Below are positions 23,358 to 32,303 of a DNA stretch of 64,000 bases, piece after piece; positions within the stretch are counted from its first letter, which is position 1; each line of letters starts with the position of its first letter. The notes beneath the pieces are model-generated. The model was not told the origin of the DNA and searched no databases. It saw nothing but the letters and a program-made list of their open reading frames with translations. The DNA is from Kitasatospora phosalacinea. Lineage in GTDB: Bacteria; Actinomycetota; Actinomycetes; Streptomycetales; Streptomycetaceae. The DNA lies in the NCBI RefSeq assembly GCF_000717185.1, contig NZ_JNYE01000004.1, positions 1 to 64,000 of the forward strand, read 5' to 3'. The position numbers and the translations under genes were made by a program.

Positions 23358-25019
23358 TCAGGCCGTGTGCTGCGGCTCGCGCTCCCCGTCCGCGGCCCGG
23401 CGCTCCGCCCGGCGGCGGCGCACCGCGCCGGTGGCCGCGAACGCGCAGGCCAGCACGCCGCCGACGGCCAGCACCCACTCCGGCCCGGCGCCGACCCGGT
23501 CGGCGAGCGTCTTCCCGTCGCGCAGCGGCACCACCGCGTTCAGCACGGCCTGCTCCATCTCGCCGGTGCGCTGCTGCACGCTGCCGTCCGGGTTGATCAC
23601 CGCGGAGACGCCGCTGGTGGCCGCGATCAGCACCGCCCGCCCGTGCTCGACGGCCCGCAGCCGGGACATCGCGAGCTGCTGCTCGGTCTGCCCGGTGTTG
23701 TTGTACGTGGCGTTGTTGGTCTGCACGACGATGACCCGGCCGCCCTGGTTGACGGCGTCCCGGACGATCTCGTCGTAGGCGACCTCGAAGCAGATGACGT
23801 CGCCGATCCGGGCCGGGCCGAGCTGCATCACGCCGTTGTGGTCGCCGGGGTAGAAGTCCCGGGCGACCCGCTGCAGGCGGCTGATCACCTTGGACAGCTC
23901 CTCGCGGAACGGCACGTACTCGCCGAACGGCACCGGGTGCTGCTTGGTGTAGGAGGCGCCGGGGCCGGTGGCCGGGTCCCAGACGATGCCCTCGTTCTGG
24001 ACGTGCTGCTCGTCGGGGCCGTCGACCAGGGCGCCGACCAGGGTGGGCACGCCGACGGCCTTGACCGCCTCGTCGATCCGGGCGTACGCGGCGGGGTCGG
24101 TGAACGGGTCCAGGTCGGAGGCGTTCTCCGGCCAGATCACGACGTCGGGCTTGGCGACCTTCCCGGCCGCGACGTCCGCGGCGAGCTTCTCGGTGGCGGT
24201 GGCGTGGTTGTCCAGCACCTCCATCGGGCGGCCCAGGAAGTCCATGCCGGGGCGGTCCACGTTGCCCTGGACCAGGGCGACCTTGACGGTGTCGTCGGCC
24301 GAGGTCGGCACCGGCACCGCGTAGCCGACCAGCACCAGGGCGAGCGCGCCCACCGCGCCGACGGCGGTGCGCCAGGGCAGTTCGGTGTCGGTGCGGCGGG
24401 CGCGGACGGCGGCGAGCGCCGCCCAGGCCAGCAGGGTGCCGCTGCCCGCGACCGCGAAGGTCACCAGCGGGGCGCCGCCGAGCGCGGCCAGCGGGGTGAG
24501 CGGGCTGGCGGTGTTGGCGAACGCCAGCCGGCCCCACGGGAAGCCGCCGAACGGCAGCCGGTCGCGCATCCACTCCTGGGTGACCCAGAGCACCGCGCCC
24601 CACAGCGGCCAGCCGCGCAGCTTCGAGGTCAGTGCCAGGCCCGCGCCCATCAGGGCCAGGAACAGCGCCTCGATCAGCGACAGGCCGACGGTGGCGTCCC
24701 AGCCGACCGGGCGCAGCCAGGACAGCAGCAGCACGAAGAACGGCACGCCGAAGGCGAAGCCGAGCCAGGCGCCGTGCCGGGCGGTGCGGCCGCGGGTGAG
24801 CAGGGCCAGGGCGGCCACCGCGAGGATCGACAGCGGCCACACGTCGAACGGCGGGAAGGCGAGGGCCAGTGCCAGTCCGGAGAGCGCGGCCAGGCCGGTC
24901 CGGGCCCACCAGGCCTTGCGGCGGCCGGGCGCGGGCGCGGCCGCCGCGGGCTGCGGGCCCTCCTCGGCCACCGGCTGCTCCTGCTGCTCGGGCTGCTCGT
25001 GCGAAACCGGCAGTGCCAC
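23358..25019 (-). CDS. lnt: Apolipoprotein N-acyltransferase
   Basis: A 553-residue membrane enzyme that adds the third acyl chain to lipoproteins. About eight hydrophobic helices (residues 38-240) include the FPPFDVWPLSILAVAALALL and GGFPWGRLAF motifs. The carbon-nitrogen-hydrolase domain (about 245-500) carries the catalytic Glu in VIWPENAS, Lys in YTKQHPVPFGEYVP and Cys in DVICFEVAYD. GTG at 25019 follows GAGAGG by 10 nt. In many actinomycetes a polyprenol-phosphomannose synthase gene (ppm) lies beside or is fused to lnt; no such gene is present between lnt and fxsA here. Confidence 0.93.
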   Translation of the reverse strand: MALPVSHEQPEQQEQPVAEEGPQPAAAAPAPGRRKAWWARTGLAALSGLALALAFPPFDVWPLSILAVAALALLTRGRTARHGAWLGFAFGVPFFVLLLSWLRPVGWDATVGLSLIEALFLALMGAGLALTSKLRGWPLWGAVLWVTQEWMRDRLPFGGFPWGRLAFANTASPLTPLAALGGAPLVTFAVAGSGTLLAWAALAAVRARRTDTELPWRTAVGAVGALALVLVGYAVPVPTSADDTVKVALVQGNVDRPGMDFLGRPMEVLDNHATATEKLAADVAAGKVAKPDVVIWPENASDLDPFTDPAAYARIDEAVKAVGVPTLVGALVDGPDEQHVQNEGIVWDPATGPGASYTKQHPVPFGEYVPFREELSKVISRLQRVARDFYPGDHNGVMQLGPARIGDVICFEVAYDEIVRDAVNQGGRVIVVQTNNATYNNTGQTEQQLAMSRLRAVEHGRAVLIAATSGVSAVINPDGSVQQRTGEMEQAVLNAVVPLRDGKTLADRVGAGPEWVLAVGGVLACAFAATGAVRRRRAERRAADGEREPQHTA

Positions 25020-25142
25020 CTGCGCACCACCTCTCTACCTCGGGGCCGTCCCCGCGCGCGCCGGGCGCGCGGGTCCGACCTCGTTCGACGTCCCAGGAAA
25101 GGTACCTCACTCCCCCGGCCGCCCCGTCCGGCCGACGGCCCG

Positions 25143-26585
25143 TCAGCGGCCGACCGGCGGGCGGTGCCCGGCCCACGGCAGGGCCTCCTCCAGGGTGCGG
25201 GCGACCTGCAGGAGCAGGTCCTCGCGCCAGGGGGCGGCGACCAGTTGGACGCCGACGGGCAGGCCGGTGGCCGCGTCCCGGTGCAGCGGCAGCGAGATCG
25301 CGGGCTGGCCGGTGACGTTGAACACCGAGGTGAAGACGCCCATCGGGTAGGAGTTGCGGACGGCGGCGCCCGGATCGGCGGCGGTGCCGGTGCGCCAGGC
25401 GCCGATCCGCGGCGGCAGGCAGGCCATGGTGGGGGTGACCAGCAGGTCGAACCCGGCGAGGAAGCCCTCGACCAGGCGGCGGGAGAGCCGCTGGGCGCTC
25501 TGCACGGCCCGCGCGTACGCCCAGGAGTCGACGGCGTGCGCGGCCTCGCGCAGCGCCCGGTTGTGCGGTTCGACCAGCTCGGGGTCGGTGAGCGGGACGG
25601 CGGCGGCGCCGGTGTTCCAGACCGCGGTGAAGGCGGCGACCAGTTCGGCGGCGGGCGGCAGCGGCAGCGGGGTGTCGACGAGGTGGTGCCCGGCGTGCTC
25701 CAGGGCGCGCAGCGCGGCGTCGACGGCGGTGCGGCAGGCCGGGTCGACGGCGATCCCGTCGACCGGGGAGTCGGTGAGGTGCCCGATCCGCAGGCCGGTC
25801 GGCGGCGCCTGTTCGAGCGCGGCGGCGTACGGGCGGGCGGGGTCGGGCGGGGACCACCAGCTGCCGGGGTCGTGCCGGGCCAGCGCGTCCAGGACGGCCG
25901 CGGTGTCCTCCACGGTGCGGGTGACGGCGCCGCTCGTCGCCAGGCCCTCGACCAGGACGGTGGCCCCGGCGACCCGGCCGCGGGTGGGTTTGAGGCCGAC
26001 CAGGCCGGTGCAGGAGGCGGGGATGCGGATCGACCCGCCGCCGTCCTCGGCGTGCGCGAGCGGGGCCAGGGCGGCGGCGACGGCGGCGCCCGCGCCGCTG
26101 GAGGAGCCGCCGGGGGTGCGGTCGGTGTCCCACGGGTTGCGGGTGACGCCCAGGGCGGGGCTCTCGGTGAACGGGAGCGCCCCGAACTCGGAGGTGGTGG
26201 TCTTGCCCATCGGCACGAACCCGGCGGCCAGCAGCCTCCCCACCGCCGGGTCGGTGGCGGCGGCGGGCTCCCGCGGGGTGGCGAGCGAGCCGTACGTGGT
26301 GGGCCACCCGGCGACGTCCGCGAGGTCCTTCACCGGCAGCGGCACGCCCAGGAACGGGGGCAGCCGCTCGCCCGCCCGGGCCGCCAGGACCCGCCGTTCG
26401 GCGGCCCGGGCGGCGGCCAGCACGGCCCCGTCGTCGCGGAAGCAGAAGGCGTTGAGCACCGGGTCGAGGCGGTCGGCGCGCCGCAGGTAGCCCTCGGCGA
26501 GCTCCACGGGGCCGAGCTCGCGGCGGCGGACGGCCGCGGCGAGGTCGAGGGCCGGGGTGAACGGGTCGAACGGGTCGGTGGGCAT
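25143..26585 (-). CDS. Amidase (amidase-signature family)
   Basis: A 480-residue Ser-cisSer-Lys hydrolase. Catalytic Lys is in VPLPVKDLADVAG, the amidase signature is [15 protein letters not shown], with cis-Ser and nucleophile Ser in EDGGGSIRIPASCTGLVGLKPTRGRV. It cleaves a C-N amide bond; AtzF/6-aminohexanoate-hydrolase-type amidases look similar, but substrate is not decidable. It lies between lnt and an amidohydrolase on the same strand with gaps above 100 bp, so not tightly coupled. Confidence 0.93.
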   Translation of the reverse strand: MPTDPFDPFTPALDLAAAVRRRELGPVELAEGYLRRADRLDPVLNAFCFRDDGAVLAAARAAERRVLAARAGERLPPFLGVPLPVKDLADVAGWPTTYGSLATPREPAAATDPAVGRLLAAGFVPMGKTTTSEFGALPFTESPALGVTRNPWDTDRTPGGSSSGAGAAVAAALAPLAHAEDGGGSIRIPASCTGLVGLKPTRGRVAGATVLVEGLATSGAVTRTVEDTAAVLDALARHDPGSWWSPPDPARPYAAALEQAPPTGLRIGHLTDSPVDGIAVDPACRTAVDAALRALEHAGHHLVDTPLPLPPAAELVAAFTAVWNTGAAAVPLTDPELVEPHNRALREAAHAVDSWAYARAVQSAQRLSRRLVEGFLAGFDLLVTPTMACLPPRIGAWRTGTAADPGAAVRNSYPMGVFTSVFNVTGQPAISLPLHRDAATGLPVGVQLVAAPWREDLLLQVARTLEEALPWAGHRPPVGR

Positions 26586-26676
26586 CGCGCTGTCCTCTCC
26601 TGGCGTGGTGCCCCCACCCTGCGCGTCCCGTCCGCCCCGGGTCTTGGACGAATGTCCGGCCCGGCGGAGCAGTGCC

Positions 26677-26732
26677 CGGGCCCGGCGGACCGGCGCTCAG
26701 GCCCGGTGGACCGGCGCTCAGGCCCGGTGGAC
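26677..26732. repeat. 21-bp repeat overlapping amidohydrolase stop
   Basis: The unit TCAGGCCCGGTGGACCGGCGC (21 bp) at 26697-26717 is flanked by a near copy at 26677-26696 and a partial copy at 26718-26732 that carries the stop codon of the amidohydrolase. It looks like a local duplication of the gene end. Confidence 0.7.
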
Positions 26733-28325
26733 GGTGCGGCCGCGGACGACGGTGCGCAGGCAGGTGGGCAGGGGCTCGCCGGGGGTGAGGTCGGGCAGGC
26801 CGGGGGTGCCGGAGCGCGGGTCGGTGGACCAGCCCGCGACCCGGCTGTCGGGGGCCTGGACGACCAGGTCGGCGGTGTCCCAGACGGCGTAGGAGGCGAG
26901 GGCGCCGGGCACGAGGACGCCGTCGGTGTCGTGGCCGAGCGCCCGGTGGCCGCCGCGGGTGTGGGCGGTGAAGGCGGCGCGCACCGAGATCCGGTGCTCG
27001 GGGGTGCGGTGGAAGGCGGCGGCCCGGACGGTGCCCCACGGGTCGAGCGGGGTGACCGGCGCGTCCGAGCCGAAGGCCAGCGGGACGCCGGTGCGCAGCA
27101 TCGCCGCGTACGGGTTGAGGGCGGCGGCGCGCTCGGTGCCGAGGCGGGCGGCGTACATGCCGTCGGGGCCGCCCCAGGCGGCGTCGAAGGCGGGCTGGAC
27201 GGAGGCGGTGAGGCCGAGTTCGGCGAACGCGGCGAGCGTCTCGGGGGTGAGCGCCTCGGCGTGCTCGACCCGGTGCCGGGCGGCCTTGACCCGGTCGTGG
27301 CCGAGCTTGTCGGCGGCGGCCCGGACGCCCTCGACGACGGCGCCGATCGCGGCGTCGCCGATGGCGTGGAACCCGGCCTGCAGGCCCGCCTCGGTGCAGG
27401 CGGTGACGTGGTCGGCGATCTCGGCGGCGCTCAGGTAGGCGGCGCCGGTGTGCGGGGCGTCGGCGTACGGGTCGTGCAGGCAGGCGGTGTGCGAGCCGAG
27501 GGCGCCGTCGACGAACAGGTCGCCGCCCGCGCCGACCGCGCCCAGGCGCCGGGCGGTGGCGACGCCCTCGGGGCCGGTCTCGCCCCAGTAGCCGTACACC
27601 TCGGGGCCGTCGGTCTCGGCGGCGAGGGCGAGCAGCGCGGCGAGGTCCTCGGCGGAGGAGATCTGCGGCCCGGCGCACTCGTGCAGGGTGCCGATGCCGA
27701 GTTCGGCGGCCCGGCGCAGGGTGGCGAGCTGGGCGGCGCGGCGCTGCCCGGCGGTGAGGTGGGCCAGGGCGGCCTGCCGGACGGCGTGGTGGGCGTCCCG
27801 GGTGAGCGGGCCGTCGGCGCTGTACCCGGGGAGCGCGTCCAGGCCGGGGACGAGGGCGCGCAGCGCGCTGCTGGCCAGGCCGGAGTGGACGTCGGTGCGG
27901 GAGAGGTAGAGCGGGACGGGCCCGGCGGCGGCGTCGAGTTCGGCGAGCGCGGGGGCGCGGTGCTCGGGCCAGCGGGTCTCGTCCCAGCCGTGGCCGATCT
28001 GCGCGCCGCCGGTGCGGGGGGCGCAGAACTCGGCGGTGCGCCGCAGGGTTTCGGCGAGCGAGGCGCTGTCGGTGAGGTCGAGCCCGGTGAGGGCGAGGCC
28101 GGTGGAGGTGGCGTGCACGTGGGCGTCGACGAAGGCGGGGGTGACCAGGGCGCCGTCCAGTTCGACGATCTCGTCGGCGGTGTCGGCGTACGCTTCGGCG
28201 GCCCCGTCGCTGCCGACCCAGGCGACGTGCTGCCCCTCGACCAGCATGGCGGTGGCGAAGGGGTCGGCGGGGCTGTAGACGTTGCCGCCGCGCAGCAGCA
28301 CGGTCCGGTCGGTGCGTTCGGTCAT
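26718..28325 (-). CDS. Amidohydrolase family 3 (YtcJ-like)
   Basis: A 535-residue metal-dependent amidohydrolase. N-terminal metal motif VDAHVHATSTG (about residue 66), DGALGSHTACLHDPY, HAIGDAAIGAVVEG, RHRVEHAEALTPE and a C-terminal FGSDAPVTPLDPWGTV segment are all typical of YtcJ/LAF3-like enzymes. The C-terminal strand GRTVHRA closes the composite beta-sandwich. Likely hydrolysis of an N-acyl or formamide substrate. It starts only 31 bp from the end of the Lrp gene, so Lrp may lie in the same transcript. Confidence 0.92.
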   Translation of the reverse strand: MTERTDRTVLLRGGNVYSPADPFATAMLVEGQHVAWVGSDGAAEAYADTADEIVELDGALVTPAFVDAHVHATSTGLALTGLDLTDSASLAETLRRTAEFCAPRTGGAQIGHGWDETRWPEHRAPALAELDAAAGPVPLYLSRTDVHSGLASSALRALVPGLDALPGYSADGPLTRDAHHAVRQAALAHLTAGQRRAAQLATLRRAAELGIGTLHECAGPQISSAEDLAALLALAAETDGPEVYGYWGETGPEGVATARRLGAVGAGGDLFVDGALGSHTACLHDPYADAPHTGAAYLSAAEIADHVTACTEAGLQAGFHAIGDAAIGAVVEGVRAAADKLGHDRVKAARHRVEHAEALTPETLAAFAELGLTASVQPAFDAAWGGPDGMYAARLGTERAAALNPYAAMLRTGVPLAFGSDAPVTPLDPWGTVRAAAFHRTPEHRISVRAAFTAHTRGGHRALGHDTDGVLVPGALASYAVWDTADLVVQAPDSRVAGWSTDPRSGTPGLPDLTPGEPLPTCLRTVVRGRTVHRA

Positions 28326-28356
28326 GGCGTCCAGTCTCGCACCCCGGAGTGCCTGG

Positions 28357-28797
28357 TCAGAGCTTCGGGGGGCGGGCCTCGTACGGGGTGGAGAGGACGA
28401 CGGTGGTGCGGGTGGAGACGCCCGCGGCGGAGCGGATCCGGGCGAGCAGGTCCTCCAGGTCGCCGGGGCCGGGGACGCGGACCTTGAGGATGTAGTTCTC
28501 GTCGCCCGCGACGCTGTGGCAGGCCTCGATCTCGGCGAGGCCGACCAGGCGTTCGGGAGTGTCGTCGGGGGCGCTGGGGTCGAAGGGCTTGACCGAGATG
28601 AACGCGGTGAGCGCCAGGTCGACCGCCTCCGGGTCGACGATGGCGGTGTAGCCGCGGATGACGCCGCGCTGCTCGAGGCGGCGCACCCGCTGGTGCACGG
28701 CCGAGGTGGACAGGCCGGTGGCCTTGCCCAGGTCGGTGTAGCTCATCCGTCCGTCCTGCAGCAGCAGCTGGACGATGCGCTGGTCGAGTTCCTCCAC
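28357..28797 (-). CDS. Lrp/AsnC family transcriptional regulator
   Basis: A 146-residue feast/famine regulator. N-terminal HTH (DQRIVQLLLQDGRMSYTDLG, then LSTSAVHQRVRRLEQRGVIRGY) and C-terminal RAM ligand-binding domain (AFISVKPFD, ACHSVAGDENYILKVRVPG). GTG start at 28797. Located just upstream of the amidohydrolase and amidase, so it may regulate nitrogen-compound degradation in response to an amino acid. Confidence 0.93.
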   Translation of the reverse strand: MEELDQRIVQLLLQDGRMSYTDLGKATGLSTSAVHQRVRRLEQRGVIRGYTAIVDPEAVDLALTAFISVKPFDPSAPDDTPERLVGLAEIEACHSVAGDENYILKVRVPGPGDLEDLLARIRSAAGVSTRTTVVLSTPYEARPPKL

Positions 28798-28894
28798 AAG
28801 GCGTCAACCTACTCGATCGCGGCCGGGCCGTGCAGACAGCTCACCGGGGGCGCATCCGGGGGGCACATGCCAAGGGAATGTGGCGAGGAACACA

Positions 28895-28921
28895 GGGAAT
28901 GCATCACCGTGCGCCGGAGTG
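28895..28921 (+). promoter_or_regulatory. SigR-like promoter (near match)
   Basis: GGGAAT (28895-28900), 18 bp, GTG (28919-28921). This differs from the SigR consensus only by G for T in the -10 GTT. It would transcribe the CPxC protein at 29006 with a leader of about 80 nt. Confidence 0.3.
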
Positions 28922-28928
28922 CAGGGTT

Positions 28929-28943
28929 ATGACGTCCCGTCAT
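28929..28943. promoter_or_regulatory. Inverted repeat ATGACG-TCC-CGTCAT
   Basis: A perfect 6-bp dyad with 3-bp centre between divergent lrp (start 28797) and the gene at 29006. It could be the Lrp site or serve another regulator. Confidence 0.4.
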
Positions 28944-29005
28944 GGGGAAGTGCTGCTGGTGGCCCGGACAACGAGAGGCTCCGGCCCGATCCTAGGGGGA
29001 TCAGA

Positions 29006-29407
29006 ATGCCTTCCACCGACCAGCGTTCCGACGTCGAGGACGAACCCGGCGCGTCCGAGGCGCCCTTCGGGGCCGACCCGGGCGCGGCCGACACCTGGGA
29101 GATCGTCCGGGTGCACTGCCCGGAGTGCGACCGCCCGATCGCCCTGATCGGGGACGAGGAGCGCCTGCCGCAGCACGCGGTGCTCACCTCCGCGTGGAAC
29201 CCCTTCCAGCCCGCGATCTGCCGGGGCACCGGCGCGCCGACCGCCGACCTGCCCGAGTGCGAGGAGCAGCTCGACCAGGGCGGCCTGGACAACCTGGTGG
29301 TGCTCCCGACGGCGTTGGACTGGCGCACCCAGCCGTTCTCGCACGCCGGGGCCCACCGCGCGGTGCGCGCCTTCCTGCCCGCGCAGCGCGACCGCCGCGC
29401 GGCCTGA
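29006..29407 (+). CDS. Hypothetical CPxC zinc-ribbon-like protein
   Basis: A 133-residue soluble, acidic protein. A Cys pair in VRVHCPECDRPIALIG plus later Cys residues in PAICRGTG and LPECEEQ could form a zinc site. It ends AHRAVRAFLPAQRDRRAA. No function can be assigned. ATG at 29006 follows an AGGGGGA sequence by about 8 nt. Divergent from lrp, with an inverted repeat and a SigR-like promoter candidate in the gap. Confidence 0.75.
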   Translation: MPSTDQRSDVEDEPGASEAPFGADPGAADTWEIVRVHCPECDRPIALIGDEERLPQHAVLTSAWNPFQPAICRGTGAPTADLPECEEQLDQGGLDNLVVLPTALDWRTQPFSHAGAHRAVRAFLPAQRDRRAA

Positions 29408-29528
29408 GTCCGCGCACGAGGAGCCGGGCCGTCCCCGACGGCCCGACGTCCCGACGAGGGCGCCGCGGCGCGGTGCCCTCCGGGATCACCCCACGATGAC
29501 GGCCCCGGCCCCCGCGTACCCTGGCCGG

Positions 29529-30152
29529 ATGGACGCCGACTCCCCCGACCTGTCCGCGCTGGCCGCGGACCTGCTCGCGCTGCCGCCCTCGCTCGGGCCG
29601 GTGCGGCTGGTCGCGGTGGACGGGCACGCGGGCTCCGGCAAGACCACCTTCGCCGGGCGGCTGTCGGCCGCGCTCGGCGGCGCCCCGGTGGTGCACCTGG
29701 ACGACCTGGCCACCCACCGGGAGCCGTTCGGCTGGACGGGGCGGCTGCGCGCGCAGGTGCTGGAGCCGCTGGCGCGCGGGGCCGCGGCCCGGCACGCGGT
29801 GTACGACTGGACGGCGCGGGGGTTCGGCGCCGCCCGGGAGGTGCCCGCCGCGCCGGTGGTGCTGCTGGAGGGGGTGGGCGCGGGCCGGCGGGCGGTGCGC
29901 CCGCAGCTGGCGGCGCTGCTGTGGATGGAGCTGGACCAGGCGGCCGCGCGGGCCCGCGGGGAGCTGCGGGACGGTCCGGAACTGGCCGAGTTCTGGGCGG
30001 GTTGGGCGTGTGCGGAGGAAGCCCACTTCGCGGCGGACCCGAGCCGTCCGCACGCGCACGTCCGGGTCGACGGGGTCACCGGGCGAATCCTTCGGAGCAC
30101 CCTGAGTGAACCGTTCGAACCCCTCTTGACCTGCAACATCAACAGGATTTAA
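29529..30152 (+). CDS. Uridine kinase-like P-loop protein
   Basis: A 207-residue P-loop NTPase of the uridine/pantothenate-kinase fold. The Walker A motif is VAVDGHAGSGKTT (about residue 32), followed by VVHLDDL (the conserved Asp-Asp of the family) and VVLLEGVGAGRRAVRP. It phosphorylates a nucleoside or similar hydroxyl, substrate unknown. The ATG at 29529 lies 6 nt after a -10-like TACCCT, so a leaderless start; an ATG at 29496 in frame is less likely. Confidence 0.87.
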   Translation: MDADSPDLSALAADLLALPPSLGPVRLVAVDGHAGSGKTTFAGRLSAALGGAPVVHLDDLATHREPFGWTGRLRAQVLEPLARGAAARHAVYDWTARGFGAAREVPAAPVVLLEGVGAGRRAVRPQLAALLWMELDQAAARARGELRDGPELAEFWAGWACAEEAHFAADPSRPHAHVRVDGVTGRILRSTLSEPFEPLLTCNINRI

Positions 30153-30195
30153 GTTCTGCGTGTCGCGGAAAGCAGTTGAATCCGCAACCACAGAC

Positions 30196-30237
30196 ACGGC
30201 GTCTCCGGCTTGTTCCCCCGTGAGCCGGAGGCGCCGT
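30196..30237 (+). terminator. Terminator after uridine kinase-like gene
   Basis: A 15-bp stem with one T:G wobble, arms 30196-30210 (ACGGCGTCTCCGGCT) and 30223-30237, loop 12 nt, 43 bp after the stop codon. Confidence 0.82.
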
Positions 30238-30377
30238 CCTGCCTCCTCGCCCGCGCGCCGGTGAGCGATCGTCTCGCGCCATTCGAGCCGCGCGGCACCC
30301 TTACGGATCAGCGCCGCGCCGGTACCATGCCACGCAGGCGCGCAGAGGAGCGCCCCGAGGTCTGGCGGGGGGCGTCA

Positions 30378-32303
30378 GTGACGGTGGAGAGTTCCGGCGG
30401 GAAGGGTCCCGCCGCGGCGGGTCCGGATCCGGACGCCGACCGCGCCTGGTCGCGTGCCATGGACGCCTACACGGCCGGTTCGTACGCCCGCGCGGAGGAG
30501 GAGTTCCGCGCCGCGGTCTACGTCGACCCCGGCATGGCCGACGCCTGGCTGGGCCTGCACGCGCTGCGCAGCGACACCGCGGGCGCCCTGCTGGCGATGC
30601 ACCGGCACCGGGACCGCTTCGGCGAGCAGCGCGAGCGCCACCGCCGCCCGCTCAGCTCCTGGTACTGGCTGGGCTGGTGGGTGCAGCCGGTGCTGGAGAC
30701 CCCGCAGGACCTGGCGCTCGCGCACGCCTCGCACTGGCTGGACGGCCGTCACCTGCCCGAGCTGGAGCAGGCCCTGACGGCCTGTCCGCCGCCCGATCGG
30801 GAGCCCGCGGTGCGCTTCCTGCACGCCTGCCGCTCCTACCTGCTCAAGGACTGGGAGCAGCTGGTCCGGGACACCGACCGGCTGCTGGACGACCCGCTGC
30901 TGGGCATCGAGGCGGGCCTGTTCGCGGGCATGGCCCGCGTCCGGCTCGACATGTGCGCGCAGGCCCAGCGCCCGCTGGCGGCCTCGCTGGCGCGCTGCCG
31001 CTCCGAGCAGCCGCAGCGCAAGGAGCTGCGCTACTGGCTGGCCCGGGCGTACGAGGGCGCGGGGCGCAGTGCGGCGGCGCTGCCGCTGTACCGGGCGGTG
31101 CACCGGGCGGACCCGGCGTTCATGGACACCGAGCAGCGGCTGGCGGCGATCGCCGCGGAGGACGGGCTGCTGGACGGCGAGGCGTTCGGCGAGTACCGGG
31201 GCGCGGCGGCGGGCGCCGGTGCGCTGGAGGAGCTGGAGGAGCTGGAGCCGGTGGAGTTCCGCGGCGGCTCCGGCGGGGTCAGCGAGGAGGCCTGCGCCGA
31301 GGAGGACGACGGCGGGGCCGCCGCCGGGCCGGGACGGGCGCAGCTGGCCGAGCGGGCCGCGGGCTCCCCGGCGCCGCCGCCGCGGCCGGCCGGCCGGCCC
31401 GCGGCGCAGGCCGTTCCGCCCGCGGGGCCGAACCCGGGCCCGGCGGCCCGGCCGGAGCTGGACCGGGCGCTGGCCGAGCTGGAGGCGATGGTCGGCCTGG
31501 ACCCGGTCAAGCGCCAGGTGCGGGCGCTGTCCGCGCAGCTGCGGATGGCCCGGCTGCGCGCGGACCGCGGGCTGCCGGTGCAGCCGCCGAAGCGGCACTT
31601 CGTGTTCTCCGGCCCCTCGGGCACCGGCAAGACCACGGTCGCCCGGATCCTCGGCCGGGTCTTCCACGCCCTCGGGCTGCTCTCCGGCGACCACTTGGTG
31701 GAGGCCCAGCGGGCCGACCTGGTGGGCGAGTTCCTCGGCCAGACGGCGGTGAAGGCGAACGAGCTGATCGACTCGGCGCTGGACGGCGTGCTGTTCATAG
31801 ACGAGGCGTACTCGCTGGCCAACTCCGGCTACAGCAAGGGCGACGCGTACGGCGACGAGGCGCTGCAGGTACTGCTCAAGCGGGCCGAGGACAATCGGGA
31901 CAGATTGGTCGTCATCCTCGCGGGGTACCCGGACGGCATGAATCGACTGCTGGCAACGAACCCGGGCCTGAACTCCCGCTTCACCACCCGGGTCGACTTC
32001 CCCTCCTACCGGCCCGCCGAACTGACCGACATCGGCCTGAAGTTGGCGCAGGCCGACGGCGACGTCTGGGACGTCGACGCGACCGAGGAACTCTCCTCGC
32101 TCTGCGGCTACGTGGTCACCGAGGGCTGGATCGACCAGCTCGGCAACGGCCGCTTCGTCCGCACCCTGTACGAGAAGTCCTGCGCCTACCGCGACCTGCG
32201 GCTGTCCGGCCAGCGCGGCGCCCCCTCCCGGGAGGACCTGGCGACGCTGCGCCTGCCGGACCTGCTGCAGGCGTACGGGGAGCTCATCGACGGCCGCCAG
32301 TGA
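30378..32303 (+). CDS. TPR-AAA+ ATPase, EccA/CbxX-like
   Basis: A 641-residue protein. The N-terminal ~270 residues are TPR-like helices (MDAYTAGSYARAEEEFRAAVYVDP, then AGRSAAALPLYRAVHRADP), followed by an acidic and Pro-rich linker and a CbxX/SpoVK-type AAA+ module: Walker A GPSGTGKTT (about residue 411), Walker B VLFIDEAYSL, sensor-1 VVILAGYPDGMNRLL and Arg finger region NSRFTTRVDFP. This layout equals EccA of type VII secretion, but no ESX genes are nearby. GTG at 30378 (GGGGGG upstream) is preferred; a -10-like TACCAT lies about 45 nt before it. Overlaps the DUF4230 gene by 4 bp. Confidence 0.88.
   Translation: MTVESSGGKGPAAAGPDPDADRAWSRAMDAYTAGSYARAEEEFRAAVYVDPGMADAWLGLHALRSDTAGALLAMHRHRDRFGEQRERHRRPLSSWYWLGWWVQPVLETPQDLALAHASHWLDGRHLPELEQALTACPPPDREPAVRFLHACRSYLLKDWEQLVRDTDRLLDDPLLGIEAGLFAGMARVRLDMCAQAQRPLAASLARCRSEQPQRKELRYWLARAYEGAGRSAAALPLYRAVHRADPAFMDTEQRLAAIAAEDGLLDGEAFGEYRGAAAGAGALEELEELEPVEFRGGSGGVSEEACAEEDDGGAAAGPGRAQLAERAAGSPAPPPRPAGRPAAQAVPPAGPNPGPAARPELDRALAELEAMVGLDPVKRQVRALSAQLRMARLRADRGLPVQPPKRHFVFSGPSGTGKTTVARILGRVFHALGLLSGDHLVEAQRADLVGEFLGQTAVKANELIDSALDGVLFIDEAYSLANSGYSKGDAYGDEALQVLLKRAEDNRDRLVVILAGYPDGMNRLLATNPGLNSRFTTRVDFPSYRPAELTDIGLKLAQADGDVWDVDATEELSSLCGYVVTEGWIDQLGNGRFVRTLYEKSCAYRDLRLSGQRGAPSREDLATLRLPDLLQAYGELIDGRQ

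Noticed and set aside
22188..28487. A 2099-codon open frame on plus across rbpA to lrp
   Set aside because: It runs antisense to fxsA, lnt, amidase and amidohydrolase, all of which have clear catalytic motifs; its translation is low-complexity.
30104..30150. GTTCGAACCC in the uridine kinase gene end resembles a tRNA T-loop
   Set aside because: No acceptor, D or anticodon stems can be formed around it; it lies within coding sequence.
30210..30377. Longer N-terminus for the AAA ATPase
   Set aside because: It would include the terminator of the preceding gene and a promoter-like TACCAT; the GTG at 30378 has a GGGGGG RBS.
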